A stretch of 64,000 bases of DNA. It comes from Atriophallophorus winterbourni (Eukaryota; Platyhelminthes; Trematoda; Plagiorchiida; Microphallidae). Shown here piece after piece: positions 52,267 to 63,710 of this stretch. The translations under genes and the position numbers were made by a program. Numbering within the stretch: the stretch's first letter is position 1; every line of letters begins with the position of its first letter. The DNA is taken from contig JACCGJ010020047.1 of NCBI GenBank assembly GCA_013407085.1, forward strand, positions 22,124-86,123, given 5' to 3'. The notes beneath the pieces are model-generated. The model did not search any database, was not told where the DNA came from, and saw nothing but the letters and a program-made list of their open reading frames with translations.

Positions 52267-53583
52267 TCAGACTCGGATTTCTTTTGCAATGGAAGGCTGC
52301 AATTTGACTTGAACAACTTTAAGATTGCACAATCTAACGTTATCGGGTAATCTCTTTCTGTATAGTTTTAGTTCGGATCGGACATCATCTGCTATACTAC
52401 TTGACAAAAATGTAATCTTAAGTGGATTTGAACATTTTCCTTGATAGTTTGACGAGCAAGGTATTCGGTATGTGTCGACTACAACAGAATTTGAAGAGCT
52501 CATAGTCTCGGTAATAAATGACCACTGTTTACGATAGTGCTCTTTTCTTTCGTAAACCGTTGTGGCTCCTGTATTTTCAGGTACGTCAGCATGTATACGT
52601 TGGTGTGAGTCACTTTGTGTTTGGAGCAAATACGAATTGAGTAGGACATTTTCCATGTCCCTTTCGTTGGCAAAAGTGATCTTAAGCAAACGTGGTTTGT
52701 CTTGGTTCGGGGACTTCGGGTGACGAGCGAGCCGAGTTACCGATACCGGGTGTATACCATCTAAGCCAATTCGATTGCAAATATCTGACCAATTCTCAAG
52801 GTCATGTTTTTGCCTTGCATGAAAGAGCGTGATTTCTGACTCAGTAATTTTGGTGCAGATTACGCTCAAATTCTTTCCGTGTTCAATAGAGTATATTGGC
52901 TCCTTATGATGTGAAACGGTTTTGCTCAGAACTTCCTCTTTCGCCTGAAGTGTAGGCGTCTGTGCTCCCGTCAAACACTTACCTGCTTTAGTCACCATAT
53001 GGGCAAATGTTGGGTTGTTAGTGTGTGATGCAACTAGACGTTGGGGAGTCTTGGCTATAGTGTTCGCAATTTTATTCGATGATGACCACGGGAAGCAGGG
53101 TTCAATAGGACCATCTTTGTTGCATCCGGATAAGCACTCACAACACTCAGTCAAGGGTGCGCTTTTTGGTGTAGTTTTCTCATGCTTTTTACCGCCTTGA
53201 GCAACATCTATTTCGGGTAGAATTGTGTTGACAATTGTATCTACTGAACGTGGTTTAAGTGTTTCCTCGAGTTTTCGATAACATTTTTCTAAAATCTCTA
53301 TTCGAGATTCCAGCTTTGCCTCATGGGGAAGATTTGTATTTATATCACTAGGCTGTTTATTTCGACATGCACTACATACGTAGCAAACGCCGGGGAAATC
53401 AACGTTGTTAATAAACAATACCACTTCCTGCGTTAGGGCTTTATCACAGTTGGTATGTATTTTACCCAGGCAGCCAAAACATTTAACCACATGAGATCTG
53501 GCACTTACCCCTTTGTTACAGATTTGACAGACATCACGTGCTGCCTTCTTTGTCTGGGGCTTCAAGGTCATCCTTCGTGTCAT
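52267..53583 (-). CDS. CR1-like LINE ORF1 with PHD/RING-like zinc finger
   Basis: An intact frame of 438 codons. Residues 18-60 hold CQICNKGVSARSHVVKC, CLGKIHTNCD and CYVCSACRNKQ, spaced Cys/His residues typical of the PHD-like finger of CR1 ORF1 proteins that may bind RNA or chromatin. Around residues 250-420 a fold with VICTKITESEITLFHARQ, RLLKITFANERDMENVLLN and LKITFLSSSIADDVRSEL may be RRM- or esterase-like; I cannot decide. ORF2 starts about 100 nt downstream in another frame. Open over its full length, it may still be translatable. Confidence 0.85.
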   Translation of the reverse strand: MTRRMTLKPQTKKAARDVCQICNKGVSARSHVVKCFGCLGKIHTNCDKALTQEVVLFINNVDFPGVCYVCSACRNKQPSDINTNLPHEAKLESRIEILEKCYRKLEETLKPRSVDTIVNTILPEIDVAQGGKKHEKTTPKSAPLTECCECLSGCNKDGPIEPCFPWSSSNKIANTIAKTPQRLVASHTNNPTFAHMVTKAGKCLTGAQTPTLQAKEEVLSKTVSHHKEPIYSIEHGKNLSVICTKITESEITLFHARQKHDLENWSDICNRIGLDGIHPVSVTRLARHPKSPNQDKPRLLKITFANERDMENVLLNSYLLQTQSDSHQRIHADVPENTGATTVYERKEHYRKQWSFITETMSSSNSVVVDTYRIPCSSNYQGKCSNPLKITFLSSSIADDVRSELKLYRKRLPDNVRLCNLKVVQVKLQPSIAKEIRV

Positions 53584-53585
53584 TG

Positions 53586-53888
53586 TTACAATCCAGCGAG
53601 TGATGAATCAGTGCACTTGGCGATGAGGTTGTTTATAGACCGATAGCTACCGGTGGAGTGAATGCGTTGGATCGGAGTGACGCGATCCAATAGGTAAAAA
53701 GCAAACGATTTTAAATCAACGTGATGCTGTTCAACAAGTTTCGATCTGACAGAGTTGTAAAAACTATCAGTCGATTGGAAATGATGTGAACTTTTCAACA
53801 GTACCCGAACAGGACCGATATTCTTAATCGCCAGGGATATTTCACGCGTAGGTAAATTTGGGTTAAAACTTGAAAATTGGATTTTCAA
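53586..53888 (-). CDS. Small ORF just upstream of CR1 ORF1
   Basis: 100 codons, MKIQFSSFNPNLPTREISL to KCTDSSLAGL. It ends two bases before the ORF1 ATG in another frame. The wording is protein-like (IGPVRVLLKSS, FAFYLLDRVTPIQRIHS). It may be an ORF0 of the element or a frameshifted N-terminus of ORF1. Confidence 0.5.
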   Translation of the reverse strand: MKIQFSSFNPNLPTREISLAIKNIGPVRVLLKSSHHFQSTDSFYNSVRSKLVEQHHVDLKSFAFYLLDRVTPIQRIHSTGSYRSINNLIAKCTDSSLAGL

Positions 53889-54073
53889 GTATTCACCTTG
53901 TTCGAAGTTGAAACAGGTATATTCCGAACGAGCAAATTAAGACGAGTCCAATGATATCTGATTCGTCCAGCTCAGACAAGCAGGTAAGGAAATAAATCCA
54001 AAAGTATGAGAGCACAAAAATATGCGTCCGCACAACGCGTCAGAGAAACGAACCTTGCGGTAAGTGACTGACC

Positions 54074-54610
54074 TTATTGATTTTGGAGAGATTTTATAAT
54101 CTTACTCCATACACATGTCATCCTATGGTTATTGTTAAACTTACTGCTTTTTCTACCATAAAACTTTCTGAGTTCTGAGTTCTGAAAACATGTGTTGGAC
54201 ACTAGCCATAGTGCGGAATTTGAGAATGTAGATGTACTGCGATGTAGCAATAAGCCTTTTAATGGACACATCCATATTAAAGCTTTCGAAATCACTCCGA
54301 CTGGAACACACAAGATAAACGGGCTAAAAGCTCCCCAATATGGCACTCGACGCTGCGACGGACAAATGATATTTTTATAGGATTGCACGATTTGACATTA
54401 TTATTATATAACCTAGTTTGGTTCGTGTACATTTTATCACAAGTGTAATTATGTACATGTTTAGAACGAGATGTGAATGGATCTTGACCGTATTCACGCC
54501 CTGTTGCGTGAATATGCCAATTGAGCTCGTCTTTCTTAGTACGACTTAACACCCTTAGGATTTCAATGGTCTGTTTGATGATTAGACCAATTAGATAACA
54601 GTGTTACTCA
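54074..54610. other. No gene recognised (54.1-54.6 kb)
   Basis: Only short overlapping frames on both strands; perhaps the LINE 5' flank. Confidence 0.35.
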
Positions 54611-54629
54611 TTCACGTTCGGTGTTCTGA

Positions 54630-54725
54630 ACATAAGCTCGAGGTGACGAAATTTCTGCGTCAGAAGTGAAACATTGCCGAAAAACTAATGTAACCGTTTA
54701 TAATCAAATTTATTTTCATAATGAT
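54630..54725 (+). repeat. PLE-type hammerhead-like repeat, diverged
   Basis: 'gaggtgacgaaatttctgcg' then 'tcagaagtgaaacattgccg' and 'aaaaactaatgtaaccg' align with the copies at 30460 and 34105. Confidence 0.55.
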
Positions 54726-54729
54726 CACT

Positions 54730-56590
54730 GTTCAATCAGTCCTGAGAACTTTCAACTTATTGTGAGCTTTGATTCTGTGGTTAAAAACGGAAGCAGTTGC
54801 TTTTGATTTCTCCGATAAATGATTGTTAAGCTTTGATATTCAGGCCCCGATTTATCTACATTCATTCCTCGCATCGTGAAAAGATCGTGGATAGAAAAGG
54901 TAAAAATAGATGGAGAGCTTCTAAAAGCTTATCTACAGAGTATGTTTAACCTACTACGACATCGCCGCTTACACTGGCTTGTTCATGATGGTCGTATTCC
55001 GAAATGTTGAACTCCATAGTGAGTTGAAATTAAGAAGTCACAATTGGTCGTGCTGGCATTAAAAATACAAATGAAAAAGAGATAAAAAATACTTAAAAAA
55101 TTAACTCCACAAGTTAGAACGAGCTCGCTCTCGATCTCTGACGTTGGAGACATTGTTTGATGCGTCATCTCTAAGCTGGGGAAAAGCAGATATGACTATC
55201 GGCTGCTAAACTTAGGTTACGCCGTAAGTGTGAAACGGCCACCAATCAGCCGAGTACCGCTTAGTGACGTGAGTGCTGCGAGATAATTTGTTCCTCCCAA
55301 ATCGGACTTTCAAGTTATCTGGAGCGCTGTGGAGCATTAAACAGGCACGCGCTTTTGTTGTTCATCCATGGAGGGCATCGACTTAGGTGGGCTAATAACA
55401 TTTCTTAAACGTTGGGACAATTCACAGTAAAAATTTTAAGGTCTCTTAAACTGGAATCACATGTCATATGCGTATAGTATTGCTTTCTATTGTGCCCAAT
55501 AGGTACTCCTGCTTTCAATTTTCGAAAAACAGAAAGCTCGTTACCGGATATACAATATGTTATGGATAAACAAAAAGAAACTTATGCTGTATAAACCAAC
55601 ATTATTTATGCGTTAAAATAGTGTCGAAATGATTTCCCAATGCACTTCAGGGTCAGAATTCTACAATAACTTCGCTTCCGAGTTCGCGCAATTTGAAGAG
55701 AACGCTAAACGATTAATGAAATAAATTTGTCGGTAGTAAGGGAGTATGCTTCTCATATACTACTCACAACAATTCAGTAGCTGCATTTCTATTCCCTGTT
55801 ATCTTGAAGATCGATTCCGTGAACAAAAAATTGTCATTGTAAAAAATTTAACATTCATTGAAACGAAGGTAATCATATATTCTAATAAGTCATTATATAT
55901 ATTTTACCCATATTTTCATATGCACAGTGTTTTCAATCAAACCCGTTTTCATTGATTTATTCGATTATTTTGCTTCACAGATTGGCAGCAGAATACTGTT
56001 GTGTAGCATTGAACATCTAGAATTAGCCTGTGAGAGTTTTATTGTCATCTTAGTAAGCAGATGGAGGTATTGATGGATAACTTTTTAATAGAAACCTTTG
56101 ATGGATTGTACCATAACGTCTTTACTATCTTGCAATGATTTCTGCAGCTTGTTGTTCTTTTGCAATCCAAGTATTTTGCCAATTAGCTCGAAGCGTTTCA
56201 CTAAACTTACTTCGTTCTAAGAATGTGCTTCTTCACTTGTGATCCGTGAAATCTTATATTGGCGGCATAGTTTACCTTGATATGAAATTTAAGTCAACAA
56301 TCAATTCTGTAATGAATCGGTTATAAAATTTAGATAAATTATGTCTGAATATGTCCTCCAAAACATTTTATTCAGTCTCAATTTATTCAATTTTCATTTG
56401 TTGTAATGTTTCAGTAACTCAAAATTTCGCCGTCTGACGACGACTGCCCGGGTCATTTTGACAAATAAAATTCTTCAGATCAACAGTGACTTCTCGTGTT
56501 GCCGTATATTCTCTTTGAGACATCACATTTATTTATATGTCCACTGTGCAAACACTTAATTCATCCTCAGGAATTCAATAAAAAGTTTAT
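54730..56590. other. No gene recognised (54.7-56.6 kb)
   Basis: Low-GC sequence without a convincing frame or repeat. Confidence 0.4.
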
Positions 56591-56599
56591 ATAACATAT

Positions 56600-57003
56600 A
56601 AATGATATTTAGCTGTTCGCTTCATATTCCAGATCATTCACTCAAACATTTTTTCAAATACCGTGAATCAGGAATTACACGTAGCCACTCAGCGGCACTA
56701 CAAATTCCCCGATCCCGTACTAATTGTCGCGATATTTCTATTCGGTACGTGTCTGTTTCCTTTGGAATGCCCTACCCGAAGCAATTATCACCTCTCCCTG
56801 TATCAAAACATTCACTCGAACCTTGGACACTTATTCGTTACATAACGATTTGACGATGCCTGTGTATTGACTCAGGGTAAGCATATTACTTGACTCCAGG
56901 GACATCGTATAATTGTTTTTTATACCTCTTATTGAACGCATATTCACTATGATATGGTAATTGTGAAGCTATGTGCTTTTTGTGACCATAAATTCTTGAC
57001 TCA
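56600..57003 (+). pseudogene. CR1 3' end fragment, same family as the 49-53 kb element
   Basis: FKYRESGITRSHSAALQIPR and PWTLIRYITI repeat the C-terminus of the 49.4 kb ORF2 (FEYRESRHTRSHSATLQIPH, ILICCITI). The shared 3' end 'gtgaagctatgtgctttttg' follows. One frameshift lies near 56740. Confidence 0.85.
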
Positions 57004-57365
57004 ACTGCAGACGACATTTTTTTGCCGTGCGAGTTTGTTTTACTTGGTACAATCTGCCAGATAATGTTGTAAACTCACCAAACCAGCAAACTTTCAAGAG
57101 AAGCCTTGATACCTTTTTGACTTCAAACCCGTGCATCGAAGAAAACTATACATCTTAACACCATGCACCTACATTTGTTATCCCACCAATCAAAAACAAT
57201 TTCTGCCCTTTGGATATTTACTTGATTCTTGAACTGCTCAGTAAGCAATCTAATCCCATTTTTGCTTGTTATATTATTCGTTGTTTTCATATTATTCTGT
57301 GTTTTTTTGTAAAGCTATATGCTTTTTAGACCATTAAAATTGAATTGAATTGAATTGAATTGAAT
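57004..57365 (+). pseudogene. Second CR1-like 3' end with (TTGAA)n tail
   Basis: It reads FFAVRVCFTWYNLPDNVVNS, QQTFKRSLDTFLTSNP and a stop, then a 3' UTR ending 'gctatatgctttttagacca' and a (TTGAA)5 tail at 57340-57365. A related but different CR1 family, placed directly after the previous end. Confidence 0.8.
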
Positions 57366-57639
57366 GCTCAGTGTAGTCGATTTACATGTTGATGACCGTT
57401 TGATGTACATTTATTTCATTTTATAAACACTGGTTTCATGTCCAAATCCCGAATAATTACCAATCATATTTGCGGAAATAAAGTAAAAGGAATTTATTGG
57501 AAAAAAACAACAAACAACCAAGTGTTTTCATTCGCTTTATCCGTTGACTTGTTCGAATAAATAAATTGAACCATGTTTACACGAATAAATATGAGATTAG
57601 GCATATCCGCGATGTAATAAAAAATCAAAAGAATAAAAA

Positions 57640-57875
57640 TGAAGAGAAAGCCTTTCCGTTTTTCTCAGTCACAGCTACAAATTCCTGGGACCGAAGGACG
57701 TCCTGGAAAACACCTGACGTATCATCGCATACGACGAGGATACCAGAGAAGAATGAACCAACTTTGGCAGTGGTGGGCGCTCCTTTGAAGCTTTCCACCT
57801 ACAGAAATTCTGGACACTTGATTGGCTTATCAGTCATTTACAGTCCTGTGCCAACTGAACTGAATTGAACTGATC
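57640..57875 (-). repeat. LINE 5' UTR-like repeat
   Basis: It matches 16975-17330 with one tandem module in place of two ('ggcagtggtgggcgctcctt', 'gaaattctggac'). Confidence 0.65.
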
Positions 57876-57879
57876 GCTG

Positions 57880-58460
57880 TAAAATGTGTATCATCTTCTG
57901 CAGCATGCTGCACTGACCTATATTAATGAAAATTGAAATTCGCCTCATGAACACGCTTACTAGCAAATGGACTCTAATTGACTGACAATCACATATTTTG
58001 CAAGCACTGTGTGACGAAAAATCTCCAGGCTGAGCAACAGCAGGTGCAGTGACTCCTAGTTCATCACGGATGTTGCGTTTCAGAACCACCCGCAATTACC
58101 CAAAAGCCACGATAAAGAAATTTCATACTGTACTGTATTTACCACAGTATTTCAACACTAATTTGAGGCATTATAAACTATCTCTCAATCGTTTACACTA
58201 TATAAACGTTTACCAGTATTTTACCTTTAAAATTATTTTAAAGTATTGTTCTGTACAGTAATAATTTCAGCATCATTAGTTGACATTGTTTTTATTTTAG
58301 GCATTTAATCAATATAATTTCCGCTGATGGTCTTCTGCAGAAAACCTGCGACAGAGCGAAAATTTGCAAATTATTTTTAAAATTAATATTTTTAGAAAAC
58401 ATGCGATAGACTGAAGCAGCGGAACTAAGATCAAAATCACGCTGTGCAAACACCGCCAAC
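57880..58460. other. No gene recognised (57.9-58.5 kb)
   Basis: AT-rich; no frame with recognisable content. Confidence 0.4.
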
Positions 58461-58481
58461 TAATAAGCACTACTAAGAGCT

Positions 58482-58922
58482 ATGGAGGTATCAACTGTTA
58501 CTTCTGAATTAAACTACATGGTAACAAAGTTGTTGCCAAGAATTAGATCTCTAATAAAACTGAAGAATGTATGCCTGAAGGAAAGACATCAAGAACATTA
58601 TTTGGTGTCCCGTAAATTGATGAGCAACATGAATTTTATACAGATTAAGCTCATATTTCGAACGACGCTTGAATGGAATCTAAGATTTCAAAAAATTGAT
58701 TTGGGTACATTAGATCTTGTCAATCTATTTCAAGTTATCATTGCAAGTTGTTTACAAATTTCAAAAACATTAATTAAGATTTTCGGGAACAGATACATCA
58801 TTGATCATAAAATCATATTTTGTTGTACAATCGCTTACAATCTTCCCTTCTTGAGAACAAATCATTTATATAGTTTCATTTATGATGAGACTGATCATGG
58901 ACCCAGAATTAGAATTATGTGA
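58482..58922 (+). CDS. Orphan ORF of 146 codons with nearby AATAAA
   Basis: An open frame starts at ATG 58482 (context agctATGG) after an in-frame stop at 58464. It encodes a basic, Ile/Leu-rich protein, for example LLPRIRSLIKLKNVCLKE and IKIFGNRYIIDHKIIFC, with a possible hydrophobic stretch VNLFQVIIASCLQIS. I do not recognise it. An AATAAA lies at 58981-58986, about 60 nt after the stop. In sequence this AT-rich an open frame of this length is uncommon by chance but not impossible. It may be a small gene, a last exon, or noise. Confidence 0.3.
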   Translation: MEVSTVTSELNYMVTKLLPRIRSLIKLKNVCLKERHQEHYLVSRKLMSNMNFIQIKLIFRTTLEWNLRFQKIDLGTLDLVNLFQVIIASCLQISKTLIKIFGNRYIIDHKIIFCCTIAYNLPFLRTNHLYSFIYDETDHGPRIRIM

Positions 58923-58980
58923 ATCTATTTTTCGGAAAAAATTAATGAACAAACATAGATGTAATTATATAATTTTAATC

Positions 58981-58986
58981 AATAAA
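58981..58986 (+). promoter_or_regulatory. AATAAA after the orphan ORF
   Basis: Canonical hexamer 58 nt after the stop at 58922. It has meaning only if that ORF is transcribed. Confidence 0.3.
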
Positions 58987-58989
58987 AGC

Positions 58990-59630
58990 TGCTATTATTT
59001 TGCTAGATGAAGTAAGTGACAACTAACATTGTTCCAGCTTTTACGTGCGACTGACGCCAACGGTGTTAATAGCTAATCACTTTTTAGTAGCATCTCTTTA
59101 AACGGCGTGACTCACAATCACTTACATGTGTTCACCTAAAAGGCTTGATACAAAAATTTGTATTTGAATTCATTTTCATTACCGAAGAATCACAAACATT
59201 TTACGTTGTTTGCACGCATCAGGTTAATACAGCAAAGGATGCCAACTTGATCAAATGCTTCAAAACAAGGGAAAATTGTAAGCAAAGAGTGTACTTTTGA
59301 GTCACTGATAGATAAGTTTGGCACTAACAACTTGATCAATAATCTGTGATCACACACATGTAGATAGTTCAAACTTATAGGCTTGAACAAAATCCGGATT
59401 TGCACCAATGTTATCAAACGCATACACACCGCAACCATGCGCGTGCTACATGTACTCATCCTATGCATAATATGCATTCTTCGAAACAGTAAAGAAATGA
59501 ACTTTAAAGTTAATATATTCGACATTTATGTGTTATTTTAGGGCATGCGTATCACGATCTTACTTTACCTAATTGATAGATAGAAACATCATGAGACTGG
59601 TCATAGTGAGTGCGTGTGTGTGATGTAAAT
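58990..59630. other. No gene recognised (59.0-59.6 kb)
   Basis: AT-rich; the 111-codon minus frame at 59190-59525 has no recognisable domain. Confidence 0.4.
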
Positions 59631-59639
59631 GTATGCAAA

Positions 59640-59875
59640 TACGGATTTTTGTTTCAGACAATCTTTTTTAGACGAAGGGTTTGGGGTAACGTTTCATTTC
59701 TAACACAGAAGCTTTTCAGACCAAGGGTGATCTTCACGACAGGCAACATGACTAAGTAACAGTCAACCAACCATCACTGATTTCACTTTATTAATGAGCA
59801 CATGTCAGTACGTCCACGATGTGTTGCGTTTCGTAGACATGACCAGGATCAGTGGACGATATGCCTACTATTGTG
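59640..59875 (-). repeat. PLE-derived repeat with hammerhead-like motif
   Basis: The minus strand reads 'ctgatcctggtcatgtctac', then about 130 nt later 'cacccttggtctgaaaagct', 'tctgtgttag' and 'gaaacgttacccc'. It matches 33965-34200. It lies 80 bp outside the PLE palindrome, as expected for a terminal (pLTR-like) part of such an element. Confidence 0.6.
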
Positions 59876-59954
59876 TATTCACATCAATCTAATACAAGTG
59901 AACACGGTCAAGGCCGTTAGACACTGCGGACCACATGCGTAAAAGTACATAACT

Positions 59955-61030
59955 AATGGGATTAAGGTAAGCTATATATTTGAAGCAAAACAAAAATATA
60001 GTAAACTAGTAGATATAAGGTGAATAAAAACTATTTGCCTTCGCTTGAGTGCCGAGCACCAGGTTGTGCAGATTTCTGCCTCATCCACTTCAATGAACAC
60101 CAGCGACCTGCCTTGGCAATTTTGACCGCCTACGCATGTGAGCGCTCGCTATATGGTTTCATACCGCGTCGTAATATTTCCATATTTTCTCGATCTACGC
60201 TGTCTGCCGTATCTTAAACGTGCTCCGTCAAGGCAGAATCACGAATAAGGTATTGATATTTCCTCGCATCCCGAAGTTGTTTCTGGACACGCTTTTGGTT
60301 TTCTTTGATTCCAGTATGAATTTTCCTGGAGTTCGGCTCTATGTAAACAACCGAACAGCCTTCCAGTTGATTCTGTAGATACTGTTTATAACGCTAGATA
60401 AAAATGTCTTATACTCGAGGTGCATCAGAACCGAACGGATAGTTTTCCTTTTCTTATAAATTACGCGTATGGCCGCTTGTTTCAACATTCTACTTATCGC
60501 CTCATATGTGTCTTTTCATACGGTATACAAACTGTATCTCGCCAAATTTCCTCCGACTTTTCTGACGGGTATTTTACCTTCATCAATTAACGTTTGACAA
60601 AACGTTTTGCCTAATCGTGGTTCATATGAACCTTCGGACTCGATTCACAGTGCGCCTGTTTTGCACTCTGTCGTCGCTGCAGAGGTGTTCTATCTCATGG
60701 AAAATCGAACAAGCTATGTACCTCAAGACCTGTCTTGGATGAGCAGAATTGTATCCTAGCACAACATCTGTATCGATAGGTTTCCGAAAGACAGAATTGC
60801 TTATTTTTTATAAACAGACCAAAAATGGGAGAGTGCCTGTGCAAAAGATTCCATTTCATTTCCGTAATAAGTGGTTCTATTTCATTTGAATAGTCCAAGC
60901 ACGCCTCTAACTGATCATTGTTGATGATAACAAATTTGTCATCAACATGACGCTACCATAATTTTGTCTTCAGTCTTTCATTGTTAAGAAATTTGTTCTC
61001 GAAACGCTCCATAAACATTTACACTGTAAA
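59955..61030 (-). pseudogene. PLE 3' part, left arm of a large inverted repeat
   Basis: The reverse complement of 62700-63771. On the minus strand it runs from the RT active-site region (HVDDKFVIINNDQ region near 60950) to the GIY-YIG part (YIEPNSRKIHTGIKENQKR near 60340) and the C-terminal ILRRGMKPYSERSHA near 60150. Stops are present. A 65-codon antisense frame (60020-60217) is identical in translation to one in the right arm. Confidence 0.85.
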
Positions 61031-61499
61031 ATAATCGGTATCGTAAGGAAATTCCAACTAAAATATTCGTCCAATCTGTCGCATGAACATAATGTTTAAC
61101 TCAAATTACTTCTACATGTATGTATACTTTTATTGAATATTTGCATTTCTATGACACTTCTACTGCTCTCTCGTTTTACGCATGACTATACCTAGGATCG
61201 CTGCGGAAATGGAATTTGTGAATAATTGAAATGTATAATGCAAAGAAATTTGAGTGGAATCGGTTAGAGTAGTTTTTAGATCTTGAATTATGAATACACG
61301 ATCGGTCCCAAACATATTCCAATCGATTGAAATGTATAACATTTTAATTCCCAAAATGTATGCAAATTGGTCACTAAAAGGTCATAAATCGTCACATCGA
61401 CCTTCATGGGAATAACAATTGTCTGTTGCAAGCAGCGCGGCGTTATGCTAAGGGATCTGGTGGTAAAACCCCAGGATAATTCTCGCAAATAGATAAACA

Positions 61500-63710
61500 C
61501 AGTCGCTAGCGCATCGAAAGTGTGTTTGACGCAAAGGAACAACCGGGCGAATGAAACCATTTTGGCCGCTCGATCGAAAGACTCGAAAATGATGTCGAAA
61601 ATCCGAGTTAAATTAACTGAAGCGGATTTGTACAGCATTTGTAGGAAACACGCAGAGGTCTTAGCGATGGAAACGAAGCGAGTAGGAGAAAGACAAAACC
61701 GTAAGTTCAATAAGTTAATAAAGTTTTATAAGAAACGTTCATCAGATACATCAAATAAGTCATTATCTAGCAGACTGTGTTATGAATTTATCTAGTCGTC
61801 TACTTTTGCAAACTGAAGGGAGAATGGCTTAAATTTCTGCATAATTAAGGACTGAGGAACTTATCCCCTGTATTGAGGGATCGTTAAATGCACTTCCAAG
61901 ATAACAGGCTGATGCGGTAAGAAATTATATCGCTGATGTCAGTAAAACCAGGAGCAAGGCGATGCAAACCTGATTCACACGAAAGACAAGCTCTTCTAAA
62001 GCTAAAGCAAGATACAAATATAGCAATTACTAAGGCTGATAAAGGTGAAGTAACTGTAATTTTGAACAAAAGCGATTACTTAGACAAGGTTTGGGTACAC
62101 TTATACTAGAGACCTTATGAACGAAAACATAATAGCAAAATGAAAAATCTAATGAATAACTGAAAAATGGTAGTCTCAAGGTAATAACGTAACATTAAAG
62201 AGAGATTGAGAAAAGGCTTGTGGTATAATCTGTATCCCACATCTACTATCACTCATATATTTTACGGCCTGCCCATAATGCATAAAGAAGGCATTACTGT
62301 AAGACCTATCGTCGATGGAATCGGATCACCTGCGCGCCAGTTAGCTAGACATTTGGTTTATTTATTGAAACCTTTAGTCGGAAATACAGCTTCGTTCATC
62401 AAGAACGCATATAACATTGCTGCTCGCTCAAAGTCGGTAACAACTGAATACGATGAAATAATGGTTAGCTTTGAAGTGAGCGCTTTGATGGCCAACGGCG
62501 ATACAACTAGTGCGTTACAACTAGCTAGACGGGCCTTGGAATCTGATGCCAGTTTGTCAGATCACACAAACTTGAGTGTCCAGCAAATATTAAACGGTGT
62601 ATCGATTTGCTTAAGCAAGAACCACTTCGTATTTAATGAGCAATTATATAGTCAAAAATAGGGGTTGGCAATGGGTTCTTTGATATCTCCTGTACTTGCG
62701 AACATGTATATGGCGCATTTCGAGGAAACATTTGTTAACAATAAAAAAATGAAGACAGAATTATGGTAGCGTCATGTTGATGACAAATTTGTTATCATCA
62801 ACAATGATCAGTTAGAGGCGTTATTGGACTATTCAAATTAAATAGAACCACTTATTACGGAAATGAAATGGAATCTTTTGCACAGGCACTCTCCTATTTT
62901 GGTCTGTTTATGAGGAAGCGTAGACGGGAAAATGAGCACTTCTGTCTATCGGAAACAGATAGATGTACTAGGATACAATTCCGCTCATCCAAGACAGGTC
63001 TTGAGGTACATAGCTTGTTCGATTTTCCATGAGATAGAACACCTCTGCAGCGACGACAGAGTGCAAAACAGGCGCACTGTGAATCGAGTCCGAAGGTTCA
63101 TATGAACCACGATTAGGCAAAACGTTTTGTCAAACGTTAATTGATGAAGGTAAAATACCCGTCAGAAAAGTCGGAGGAAATTTGGCGAGATACAGTTTGT
63201 ATACCGTATGAAAAGACACATATGAGGCGATAAGTAGAATGTTGAAACAAGCGGCCATACGCGTAATTTATAAGAAAAGGAAAACTATCCGTTCGGTTCT
63301 GATGCACCTCGAGTATAAGACATTTTTATCTAGCGTTATAAACAGTATCTACAGAATCAACTGGAAGGCTGTTCGGTTGTTTACATAGAGCCGAACTCCA
63401 GGAAAATTCATACTGGAATCAAAGAAAACCAAAAGCGTGTCCAGAAACAACTTCGGGATGCGAGGAAATATCAATACCTTATTCGTGATTCTGCCTTGAC
63501 GGAGCACGTTTAAGATACGGCAGACAGCGTAGATCGAGAAAATATGGAAATATTACGACGCGGTATGAAACCATATAGCGAGCGCTCACATGCGTAGGCG
63601 GTCAAAATTGCCAAGGCAGGTCGCTGGTGTTCATTGAAGTGGATGAGGCAGAAATCTGCACAACCTGGTGCTCGGCACTCAAGCGAAGGCAAATAGTTTT
63701 TATTCACCTT
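61500..63710 (+). pseudogene. Penelope-like element body: N-terminus, RT, GIY-YIG
   Basis: The N-terminal part KRVGERQNRKFNKLIKFY is near 61675. The first RT finger, NIAITKADKGEVTVILNKSD, lies at 62018-62080. The next frame (62206-62661) has FYGLPIMHKEGITVRPIVD and GSPARQLARHLVYLLKPLVG, MVSFEVSALMANGDTTSA (the first catalytic Asp of SFDV is Glu here) and ILNGVSICLSKNHFVFN. GLAMGSLISPVLANMYM and HVDDKFVI (active site) follow after a stop. GIY-YIG remnants VVYIEPNSRKIHTGIKEN lie near 63390, then SALTEHV and MEILRRGMKPYSERSHA. It is the fuller of the two inverted copies and is dead through several stops. Confidence 0.88.

Noticed and set aside
53015..53200. Plus-strand frame within CR1 ORF1
   Set aside because: It is a shadow of the intact minus-strand ORF1.
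60020..60217. 65-codon frame found twice (also 63510-63707)
   Set aside because: It is antisense to the PLE C-terminal coding region and appears twice only because of the palindrome.
61288..61710. 140-codon minus-strand frame
   Set aside because: It is antisense to the PLE N-terminal part (KRVGERQNRKFNK), which is the real coding strand.
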